From a virus: DNA of 42,341 nucleotides. The stretch is from IMG/VR virus record IMGVR_UViG_3300006754_000040, positions 1 through 42,341 of that record, one strand, 5' to 3'. Position numbers and translations under genes: made by a program. How positions within the stretch are numbered: position 1 is the stretch's first letter; every line of letters begins with the position of its first letter. The notes under the pieces are model-generated. The model ran no database searches. It was not told the DNA's origin and saw only the letters and a list, made by a program, of their open reading frames with translations. Below are positions 30,678-37,076 of the stretch, piece after piece.

Positions 30678-31991
30678 ATGCCTATCAGGAGACCGGCTAT
30701 CAAGGGACTACCGGATCTCATTGGTAAGGTTCCTATCCCCAGCGCAGGGTGGAGGTTCGTCTTGTTTGTCAATCTCACGGAGGGTATCCGACGCCGACTC
30801 TTGATGGAGTTGCGCCAGTTCTGGTCGTACAACTCCAAGTACCGGGAATCCTTGGTCCCAAACATTCAGGGGAAGTACTCCTTCAAGGAGAGGCCGCAGC
30901 AGGCCATCATCTTGAAGAATGCTTCGGCTACCCCCATGCAGCTTGCGGCTGATAACTTCCAGGGCACCGTGGTGTCCTACTGCCATCTCACCAAGGTCTT
31001 TGAGCAACCCGGTCTGGCGATTGAGTGGGTCCGGGAGGACGGAAGGGCTATTCGAGCCAACAACGGCATGTTTCCCTCCCCCGCAGGGGTTTACTACATT
31101 GAAATCAAGAAGGAGGACGCTTCTTTCCGGGGGGTGGTGGGAGAGCACTACGTCTTTTATGTGGACCCTCTACTTGAAGTGCGGGATGAATCCCCAGTTC
31201 CGATAGGGCCTCGTCTTTACGAGGTGTCTGCCGGGTCCTTTCATACTGGGTCTCTCCGGGTCTTTGAGATGCCTGGAAGCCTCCCTATGTACGACGGCAT
31301 CAACTATGTCTCTGACCCTGCCACAGGGCAGATAACCCTCGCCAAGCCGGTGGGTCCTGGTAACTACCTGTCGGTGGACTACCGTTACGCAGCCGCCAGT
31401 ACGGGGCCGTTCCTTGTTGGAAGCAACCAGTCCAACAACAGTGCTATTCCTGGGGTGGTGTTGGCCTTTGGCCGCAGCATCCAGGAAGACGACATCATGG
31501 CTGTTGTGGTGACTGAGATGCGGGAAGATGCTGCTTTGGAGTATGGCGGGCGATGGGAGATGAGCCTGGATATGGACATCATGGCTCGTGATGTCCATTC
31601 CCAAGCTGAAATCACAGATCGCACTGTGATGTACCTGCACGGCATCCTTCGCAACAACCTTTCTTCGGAGGGCATCGAAATCACGACGGTGAGCATGGGG
31701 GGCGAGGCTGAAGAAATCTACGACGAGACTGGTGACGACTACTTCTACACGGCCAGCATCTCAGTCAGCCTGTTGACCGATTGGGCTATTCACGTTCCCA
31801 TGGGGGCTTCCTTGAGTAGGGTAGCCATGACAACAGTTGATAATGCCCAGGCCCTCGCAGGATTGTCGGATGAAGACCTTGCTGACTCAGGTTCCCCCAC
31901 CAACCTCCGGTTGGCTCAGGATCTTAGGCTGGTTTCGCTGTCTGACCCCTGGTTCCGGGACAGAACACGCAACTACGATTTGATTCGGTAG
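30678..31991 (+). CDS. Conserved virion-type protein of large phages
   Basis: A 437-aa protein. 'FVNLTEGIRRRLLMELRQFW ... YRESLVPNIQGKYSFKERP' (about residues 30-75) and 'AADNFQGTVVSYCHLTKVF ... GLAIEWVRED' (about 88-122) form a pattern I recall from myoviruses with large genomes, without a firm function. The middle is strand-rich ('PMYDGINYVSDPATGQITLAKPVGPGNYLSVDYRY', a repeat type also seen in the sheath). The end contains helices and a charged tail. It starts 17 bases from the divergent lipoprotein gene, with no strong ribosome site at the ATG. A tail or neck role is inferred from content. Confidence 0.55.
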   Translation: MPIRRPAIKGLPDLIGKVPIPSAGWRFVLFVNLTEGIRRRLLMELRQFWSYNSKYRESLVPNIQGKYSFKERPQQAIILKNASATPMQLAADNFQGTVVSYCHLTKVFEQPGLAIEWVREDGRAIRANNGMFPSPAGVYYIEIKKEDASFRGVVGEHYVFYVDPLLEVRDESPVPIGPRLYEVSAGSFHTGSLRVFEMPGSLPMYDGINYVSDPATGQITLAKPVGPGNYLSVDYRYAAASTGPFLVGSNQSNNSAIPGVVLAFGRSIQEDDIMAVVVTEMREDAALEYGGRWEMSLDMDIMARDVHSQAEITDRTVMYLHGILRNNLSSEGIEITTVSMGGEAEEIYDETGDDYFYTASISVSLLTDWAIHVPMGASLSRVAMTTVDNAQALAGLSDEDLADSGSPTNLRLAQDLRLVSLSDPWFRDRTRNYDLIR

Positions 31992-32011
31992 CACCAACAG
32001 CAGGAGAGACG

Positions 32012-32845
32012 ATGCCGTCCACGATTCGCAAAGGAGACAGGGGAAGTGATGTAAAGCTCTGCCAGGAGCTTCTCACTGAACACGGCTATGCCACGAGTGC
32101 CGACGGGATCTTCGGGTCCGGCACTCAGTCGAAAGTCATGCAGTTCCAGAAGGCCAAGGGATTGGGTGCTGACGGCGTTGTTGGCAAGAACACTTGGAAA
32201 GCTCTTCAGGCTAATGCTGAAGCAGAGGTGAAGAAGCAGCCTCCTGGACCGCTCCCTCCCGTGCTCGAACACCTCAAGTCACTTGGGCACGAGGTCATGT
32301 GGGAGGGGGACTTCCACTTGAACCTGTTCGGGATTCGTCACCCCACTCCTCAAAGCAACTCCTTTGATGACATCTTCGGGTGTGCCTACACTGAAAAGGG
32401 GTTGTGGAAAGTCCATTTTTGGCCGAGTACGACAGACCCAGGCACCTACTACCTGGAGCACCCGATGAACGTGGCTGGGACCGCCATCCTGATGCCGGGT
32501 CAGTACCACGCCTGGAAGATCGACCTCCATGGCGGCAAGTACGAAGCGTTGTGCCAGAGGGCAGCTTCTGTGAAGGTGTGGCGCGACTCGAACAAGGATG
32601 ATGTCCTGGACCACCCCGCCTCTTCTGATGCTGAGGGCTGGTACGGGATCAACCTCCACCGCAGTTCGCTGCACACCGACACGGTCGAGGAGGCAGAGTC
32701 CGCGAAGGTTGGAAAATGGAGCGCCGGGTGTCAGGTCCATGCCCGGATCGACGCATTCAACACCATGATGCAACTCGCGCACAAGCAGCGGGACCTGTTG
32801 GGAATCGACGTTTTCAGCTACACGTTGATGGATCAGTGGTGGTAG
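32012..32845 (+). CDS. Endolysin: peptidoglycan-binding plus L,D-transpeptidase-like domain
   Basis: A 277-aa two-domain lysis protein. Residues 5-68 are a type-1 peptidoglycan-binding domain ('GDRGSDVKLCQELL ... DGIFGSGTQSKVMQFQ', with the 'DGVVGKNTWKAL' end). The catalytic part starts near residue 100. It includes 'DPGTYYLEHPMNVAGTAIL', 'DLHGGKYEALCQ', 'GINLHRSS' with H216 and 'WSAGCQVH' with C240. The His plus SxGC order resembles YkuD-type L,D-transpeptidase active sites, and the same motif set occurs in phage lysins. GGAGAG precedes the ATG. The two-helix membrane gene just downstream is a fitting holin. Confidence 0.75.
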   Translation: MPSTIRKGDRGSDVKLCQELLTEHGYATSADGIFGSGTQSKVMQFQKAKGLGADGVVGKNTWKALQANAEAEVKKQPPGPLPPVLEHLKSLGHEVMWEGDFHLNLFGIRHPTPQSNSFDDIFGCAYTEKGLWKVHFWPSTTDPGTYYLEHPMNVAGTAILMPGQYHAWKIDLHGGKYEALCQRAASVKVWRDSNKDDVLDHPASSDAEGWYGINLHRSSLHTDTVEEAESAKVGKWSAGCQVHARIDAFNTMMQLAHKQRDLLGIDVFSYTLMDQWW

Positions 32846-32876
32846 GTCAGTAGGGGGTGGTGGGTAGAGTCTGCCC

Positions 32877-33122
32877 ATGCAACCCCCCGACAAGATGAAG
32901 AAAGGTGGCTGGGACAAGGATGACCTTGTTCGGGTCCGTGTAAATCTGCCTCGAAGCGAGTACGAAGAGCTTGAGGCCCTGGCCCGCATCGAGGGCATCT
33001 CTGTTACTGACGCGATCCGACGCGCCATCAAGATGGACGTGTACTTCACCCACAAGGCTCAGGAGGGTTGCACGCTCCTCTATGAGGATCGCAACGGCCA
33101 GATGTTCCGTGTGAAGCGGTAG
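32877..33122 (+). CDS. Small ribbon-helix-helix-like protein
   Basis: An 81-aa protein. 'VRVRVNLPRSEYEELEALARIEGISVTDAIRRAIKMD' fits the strand-helix-helix pattern of CopG/Arc-type DNA-binding proteins, which dimerise through the strand. The C-terminal 25 residues ('GCTLLYEDRNGQMFRV') form an added strand pair. No strong ribosome site precedes the ATG, and a TAGAGT hexamer lies 6 bases upstream, so a leaderless transcript is possible. It lies between endolysin and holin candidate and could regulate late genes. Confidence 0.6.
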   Translation: MQPPDKMKKGGWDKDDLVRVRVNLPRSEYEELEALARIEGISVTDAIRRAIKMDVYFTHKAQEGCTLLYEDRNGQMFRVKR

Positions 33123-33125
33123 GCT

Positions 33126-33467
33126 GTGTCGTCTGACGTCCCCGAAGCACCTGTGGAGGTTCCTTCTCCAACAGAGGAACCCTACACCGGGATGGAGGTG
33201 GACCTCACAAAGGAGTCCCCAGGCTCCATGTGGAGTCCTTCGGCAGACTCCTATGACCCCAACCCGCAACGAGAGCAGGTTCGGGGGACTATCGCATGGG
33301 TGCTGTTGGGTATCTTCGGCCTGACTATCCTGTTTGCCTTCGTGGCTGTGGCCTTCAAGTGGACTGACTACGACAACATCAAGGACATGCTTGGCATCCT
33401 CCTACCGCCCATCACAGGGCTGGTGGGTTCCGCTATCGGCTTCTACTTCGGGCGAGGCACGGAGTAG
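33126..33467 (+). CDS. Two-helix membrane protein, holin candidate
   Basis: A 113-aa protein with a polar, Pro/Glu-rich N-terminal half and two membrane helices near the C-terminus ('IAWVLLGIFGLTILFAFVAVAF', about residues 59-80, and 'MLGILLPPITGLVGSAIGFYFG', about 88-109). Two closely spaced helices beside an endolysin gene fit a class II-type holin. It starts at GTG three bases after the preceding stop. The convergent ligase gene ends two bases away. Holin function is inferred from context. Confidence 0.6.
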   Translation: MSSDVPEAPVEVPSPTEEPYTGMEVDLTKESPGSMWSPSADSYDPNPQREQVRGTIAWVLLGIFGLTILFAFVAVAFKWTDYDNIKDMLGILLPPITGLVGSAIGFYFGRGTE

Positions 33468-33469
33468 GC

Positions 33470-35494
33470 TTACGGCTGGCCTCCCAGCATCTCCCACATC
33501 GCGTCGATGCCCATGACGGTGGTTCCTTGGGCACGGGCCTTCTTAGCCTTCCCAGAGGTGCTGTTGGGGTCTTTGCAGACCAGGATGCCCAGAGCCTTGC
33601 TTACGCTGCTCTTCACGGAGCCTCCCTGCGACTCGATGGCTGTGTTCATGCTGGGGTCACGGAACCCTGTCATGCACACGCTCAGGCCGCTCAGGACGCC
33701 TGTGGCTCGCTTCTGGATGGTCACGCCTGACTTGAGCAGCTTCTCGATGAGAGGAGCCTTGTCACGGATGCCAGCGTGGAACGCCTTGGCCTTGGTGTCA
33801 CCCATGCCGGGGATGCGAGCAAGTGTCTGCTCAGTGGCGTGGAACAGGGCATTGATGTTGTCCAGTCCCGCGTCCACCAGCTTCTTGACCATGGAGCGGC
33901 CCATGAGGTCAATGCCGAGACTCCCCACGAAGACATGGAGGGGGAGATCCTTCTTGGCGTGGAGGTCAGTCAGGAAGATTTGGGCGTTGCCTCCGATGCG
34001 TCGTCCGTCGATCTCCATCAGGGATACGTCAGCGAAGCCCAGTGTGTAGAGGTCAGCCGGATCGTTGATGACACCTTGGCCGCACAGCCCGTTGATGGTG
34101 GTGTCGCCCCATCCAAGGACTCCGACCTTCTTCACCCAACGCTTCACGGCCCCTGCGGTCTGTGCAGCGCATCCAGCAGTGTTGGGGCACACGAGGTACT
34201 CACCGGAACGAGCAGCCCCGCAGCCACACTCAGGACATGCGGTAGGGATGAGGAAGGAGGTAGCATTTGAGCCGGGGGTGACAAGGGCTTCGACGTAGGG
34301 GATTACGTCGTTGCGGCGGGACACAAGGATGGTGTCTCCAGGCCCCAGGCTCGTGGACACTTTGCGGAGAACTCCCCGGCCCCCAGCCCATATGTGGGAA
34401 AGACGTTCGATGTTGCTGATGTTGTGGAGGCTGGCCTGCTTGACCTTGGCTCCAGCGAGGTCTACCACGTCAAACTCAGCGACCGGAGTGATGCGTCCTG
34501 TGTTGCCCACCTGCCAACGGATGTTCCGCAGGGTGGTTTCCTTGGCTTCGTGGGGGAACTTGTAGGCGATGGAGCCAGCCGGACGGTGGTTCTTCTCACC
34601 CATGCGGTGCCACTCGTCGGTGTCGTTCACGATGAGGACCAGCCCATCAATCTCGTAGTCCACGGTGGCACGAGAGGGGGTGAGGTTTCCGGCTACCTGT
34701 GTCTGCAACCCGGTGGGGTTGATGTACTGCTGGTAGTGGGCCTCAATGGGGGTGGCGTCGAAGCCGACAACTTGCCAGTGGGGAACCTCGAAACCCATGC
34801 CTGCCAACTCACCAAGCTCTTGCACCTTGAAGGACATGCGCGAGGAGCGACCTCGCGGCGTTGAGGTGAGGTAGGTCATCCCATCGTCAGGGATGCAGTC
34901 GAAGGCGATGACAGTCAGGTGCTTGCACTTGGAAGCGTCAGACTGGCGCTTTGCGGTTCCGGCTGCTGTGTTCCTGGGGTTCGACTCACCGGGGAAGTGG
35001 GCAGCGAAGTCTGACTTCTTGCAGACAATCTCTCCGCGCACGAACCCGGTCCACTTGGAAGCGAGCTTCGTGGGAACCTTCATCACCTTGACGTTGCGGG
35101 TGATGTCTTCCCCCATGATGCCGTCGCCACGAGTGATGGCTTGGGTGAGGGTTCCGTTGTCGTAGCGGATGCTGATAGAGATTCCGTCCAGCTTCTCCGC
35201 GATCAAAGTCTCGAAGGCAGTCCCTTTAGAGGGGGAGCCGATGGTGCCATGCCATGCTCGCATGTCCGTTTCGGTCTGGGCCTTGTTCAAGGAACCCATG
35301 GGAATGCGGTGCGGAACCTTCTGCCATCCTGACGTTGCGGCTGCGCCCACGTTGGAGAAGAAGGTGTTGGAGGGGTCCAGCTTACGAAGCTGATCCTCTT
35401 TGGCGTCGAACTCTGCGTCCGACATTACAGGGGTGCCGTTGTAGTAGGCGTCCCGTGCGGTTGTTAGCTCTTGAACAAGTGCTTGTGCAGACAT
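33470..35494 (-). CDS. ligA: NAD-dependent DNA ligase
   Basis: A 674-aa full-length LigA. The N-terminal Ia domain ('YYNGTPVMSDAEFDAKEDQLRKLDP') for NAD binding is present. The nucleotidyltransferase motif I 'EKLDGIS' holds the adenylated K101. The OB domain, a C4 zinc finger ('CPECGC' to 'CPNTAGC', about residues 418-440), HhH repeats with 'LARIPGMGDTKAKAF', and a C-terminal BRCT domain ('LSGLSVCMTGFRD ... VSKALGILVCKD') all follow. It seals nicks during phage DNA replication or repair. The ATG at 35494 follows AGGAGA; the frame extends 18 codons further but without support. NAD-type ligases are less common in phages than ATP-type ones. Confidence 0.95.
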   Translation of the reverse strand: MSAQALVQELTTARDAYYNGTPVMSDAEFDAKEDQLRKLDPSNTFFSNVGAAATSGWQKVPHRIPMGSLNKAQTETDMRAWHGTIGSPSKGTAFETLIAEKLDGISISIRYDNGTLTQAITRGDGIMGEDITRNVKVMKVPTKLASKWTGFVRGEIVCKKSDFAAHFPGESNPRNTAAGTAKRQSDASKCKHLTVIAFDCIPDDGMTYLTSTPRGRSSRMSFKVQELGELAGMGFEVPHWQVVGFDATPIEAHYQQYINPTGLQTQVAGNLTPSRATVDYEIDGLVLIVNDTDEWHRMGEKNHRPAGSIAYKFPHEAKETTLRNIRWQVGNTGRITPVAEFDVVDLAGAKVKQASLHNISNIERLSHIWAGGRGVLRKVSTSLGPGDTILVSRRNDVIPYVEALVTPGSNATSFLIPTACPECGCGAARSGEYLVCPNTAGCAAQTAGAVKRWVKKVGVLGWGDTTINGLCGQGVINDPADLYTLGFADVSLMEIDGRRIGGNAQIFLTDLHAKKDLPLHVFVGSLGIDLMGRSMVKKLVDAGLDNINALFHATEQTLARIPGMGDTKAKAFHAGIRDKAPLIEKLLKSGVTIQKRATGVLSGLSVCMTGFRDPSMNTAIESQGGSVKSSVSKALGILVCKDPNSTSGKAKKARAQGTTVMGIDAMWEMLGGQP

Positions 35495-35514
35495 GGTTGT
35501 CTCCTTCTCTCTCC

Positions 35515-35892
35515 TTACGGTGAGCCGAAGCCACCGGAACCCTCCCAAATGTCAACAAAGGGGGTAGCCACGCAATCCCGATACCAGTCTTCGTCGGTGG
35601 GGACTGCCTTCCTTCCCAGGACTGCGGCCACAATCTCGGTCACTACGCTGGCGTCGTGGACCTCAAGTCCCGACTTCTCCATGATGTAGGTGTAGTGGAG
35701 GATGCCGGAAGTGGGATTGATGGTGAATGAGGTGGCTCGCGGCAACCCACTCGCAGTCACCAGGACCATCCCCTGCCCGCCCCCTTGGAACCCCTGCTCC
35801 AGGTAGACAAGCACTACGTCATAGCGAGTCCCGTTGCCGGGTTCCCACTGGACATGAATAGCGTGTGAGTCAGTTCGTGTGGGTGCCTTCAT
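35515..35892 (-). CDS. Small hypothetical protein upstream of ligase
   Basis: A 125-aa protein. The ATG at 35892 follows AAGGATA, and the longer upstream frame overlaps the next gene heavily, so the short form is chosen. The strand-rich part ('HAIHVQWEPGNGTRYDVVLVYLEQ' ... 'LVTASGLPRATSFTI') suggests a beta-sandwich. The C-terminus contains 'EDWYRDCVATPFVDIWE'. No motif was recognised. It overlaps the end of the DUF7417-like gene by 23 bases and lies 20 bases upstream of ligA in the same transcript. Confidence 0.55.
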   Translation of the reverse strand: MKAPTRTDSHAIHVQWEPGNGTRYDVVLVYLEQGFQGGGQGMVLVTASGLPRATSFTINPTSGILHYTYIMEKSGLEVHDASVVTEIVAAVLGRKAVPTDEDWYRDCVATPFVDIWEGSGGFGSP

Positions 35893-36088
35893 TATCCTTC
35901 CTGGTGCAGATGCCTTCCTCGATGAGGTGTGTGGCGGTTCGTCCAAACCAGCCCTGGAGATTCCAGGCAAGTCCGGTGTCGATGAGGTGTTGCCAAGCGG
36001 CTACCTCAAGCTCAGCCTTCTCTTCATCAGTCTTGCCAGGGTTCTCTACGAACCCCTCTGCGATCCCGATGGCGTTGTAGTCAGTCAT
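35870..36088 (-). CDS. DUF7417-like small protein
   Basis: A 72-aa protein starting at ATG 36088, which overlaps the stop of the small membrane peptide gene (ATGA). 'QHLIDTGLAWNLQGWFGRTATHLIEEGIC' is the central pattern of the conserved DUF7417 family of small phage and bacterial proteins (L/I-D-T/S-G-L-A-W-x-L-Q-G). The acidic helical N-terminus has 'IGIAEGFVENPGKTDEEKAELE'. Its function is unknown; the family is abundant in phage early or middle gene regions. AAAGG lies upstream. Confidence 0.7.
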   Translation of the reverse strand: MTDYNAIGIAEGFVENPGKTDEEKAELEVAAWQHLIDTGLAWNLQGWFGRTATHLIEEGICTRKDNEGTHTN

Positions 36089-36195
36089 GCGCTTGCCTTT
36101 AGCTTGCAGCGAAGCCAAGCCCCCAGCAGCGGGAGGTTGGCGAGACTACCAAGTAGCAGCGCCCATTCACCGTGGCATCCCATTAGGTGTTCCAT
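36085..36195 (-). CDS. 36-aa membrane peptide (short coupled gene)
   Basis: A 36-aa frame beginning 'MEHLMGCHGEW' and continuing as a hydrophobic stretch ('ALLLGSLANLPLLGAWL') with a basic end ('RCKLKASA'). AAGGA lies 6 nt upstream of the ATG, and its TGA overlaps the ATG of the next gene (ATGA), the same coupling used throughout this operon. Hydrophobicity, ribosome site and coupling all support it although it is short. It is probably a single-pass membrane peptide; its role is unknown. Confidence 0.6.
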   Translation of the reverse strand: MEHLMGCHGEWALLLGSLANLPLLGAWLRCKLKASA

Positions 36196-36203
36196 GCTAT
36201 TCC

Positions 36204-36392
36204 TTAGAAGGGGAGAACGTCGTCATCATCAAAGACGATGGGAGGCGCAGGAGCTTCGACAGGCTCACCTGCTGCTGCACGAGCCGCTTCCTCGATGGCG
36301 TTGTCGATGCGACGAGCCTCGTAGGCGAGGTCCGGGTCCTCTTCGCAGGTGACTCGGGCGAGTTCCATGATGTCGTTGTCGGTGCAGGGCAT
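36204..36392 (-). CDS. 62-aa protein with SSB-like acidic tip
   Basis: A 62-aa protein. The ATG at 36392 is supported by AAGGAGA 5-6 nt upstream, while the longer frame is an antisense extension into the zinc-ribbon gene. The N-terminal half is an amphipathic helix ('MELARVTCEEDPDLAYEARRIDNAIEEAARAAA'). A Pro/Ala linker leads to the C-terminus 'FDDDDVLPF', which closely resembles the acidic tip of bacterial single-stranded DNA-binding proteins that recruits replication and repair enzymes. It has no OB fold, so it may bind the same partners. Located in the ligase operon. Confidence 0.65.
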   Translation of the reverse strand: MPCTDNDIMELARVTCEEDPDLAYEARRIDNAIEEAARAAAGEPVEAPAPPIVFDDDDVLPF

Positions 36393-36409
36393 GATGTTCT
36401 CCTTGAACT

Positions 36410-36451
36410 CTCTACGGGACTGGGGACCATTCGGAACCCCCGTCGGTAGAG
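36410..36451. promoter_or_regulatory. Hairpin / control region between divergent genes
   Basis: CTCTAC (36410-36415) and GTAGAG (36446-36451) flank inner GGGG/CCCC pairs in the 76-base gap between the minus-strand operon starting at 36392 and the zinc-ribbon gene at 36469. A TAGAGT (36447-36452) at its right edge could be a -10 for the plus-strand gene, without a convincing -35. Confidence 0.3.
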
Positions 36452-36468
36452 TTGAGCAGGAGTTTTTT

Positions 36469-36927
36469 GTGCCCTTGTATGAGTTCCAGTGTGAAGAGTG
36501 TGGAACACGTTTCGAGCGGTTGTTCCGTCGGGTCGTAGACACCCCCTTCGTTGACTGCGAAGAGTGTGGAAAGCCTGCGAAGAAGATGTTGTCTGCGTGT
36601 AACCACACCTTCGCTCATGTCCCCGTGGGAGGTCCGCGCCCTCAGAACACGGGAGTCCATTCCATTGACTACAACGCGGATAGGGTCATTGGTCGAGATG
36701 CCGCTCGTCGTTGGGAGATGATGGAGAAGCGCAAGGCGCATAAAGAGGGAATAGTGCGGGATGAGCGTAAAGCAGGCAACGACATCACTCTTGACCATGT
36801 AGTGAAGGATGGGCGTGCCGAAGGCGGCTACCGAGCCATAAAGAAAGACGAGGTTGGCTACGTCAATGATCGACGGGAAGCATCTTTCCAGGTAGGGCAG
36901 CAAGCCTCGAAACAAAAGAAGAAGTGA
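36469..36927 (+). CDS. FmdB-like zinc-ribbon protein, second copy
   Basis: A 152-aa protein starting with GTG as 'MPLYEFQCEECG', which fits FmdB-type zinc ribbons better than the copy at 19723: C8-x2-C11 and C28-x2-C31 are complete. A charged helical C-terminal part follows, ending in Lys. CAGGAG lies 6-7 nt before the GTG; the frame upstream overlaps the divergent gene and is not used. It is a single gene before the sheath leader. The presence of two diverged copies suggests an unknown but maintained role in this phage. Confidence 0.65.
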   Translation: MPLYEFQCEECGTRFERLFRRVVDTPFVDCEECGKPAKKMLSACNHTFAHVPVGGPRPQNTGVHSIDYNADRVIGRDAARRWEMMEKRKAHKEGIVRDERKAGNDITLDHVVKDGRAEGGYRAIKKDEVGYVNDRREASFQVGQQASKQKKK

Positions 36928-36935
36928 TCTCCGGT

Positions 36936-36960
36936 GGGCTTCCTATATCCGTAGCCCTTT
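36936..36960 (+). terminator. Hairpin after zinc-ribbon gene
   Basis: GGGCT (36936-36940) and AGCCC (36953-36957) pair across a 12-nt loop and are followed by TTT. It lies 8 bases after the stop. A second stem, GCAGGG/CCCTGC at 36961-36978, follows directly. Confidence 0.4.
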
Positions 36961-37032
36961 GCAGGGACTCCCCCCTGCTCCTCCCTGTACGGGACGGTTG
37001 AATGTCTATTGGCACCGCTGTGCTGACACCTT

Positions 37033-37052
37033 CCTGAGCTTTACGGCTCAGG
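37033..37052 (+). promoter_or_regulatory. Leader hairpin before tail sheath gene
   Basis: A perfect 7-bp stem (CCTGAGC 37033-37039, GCTCAGG 37046-37052) with a 6-nt loop ends 11 bases before the CGGAGGA of the sheath gene. It may stabilise the messenger or control translation. The 149-base leader (36928-37076) otherwise holds two further hairpins and no gene. Confidence 0.35.
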
Positions 37053-37076
37053 CCGATCATTTCGGAGGACAGACCC

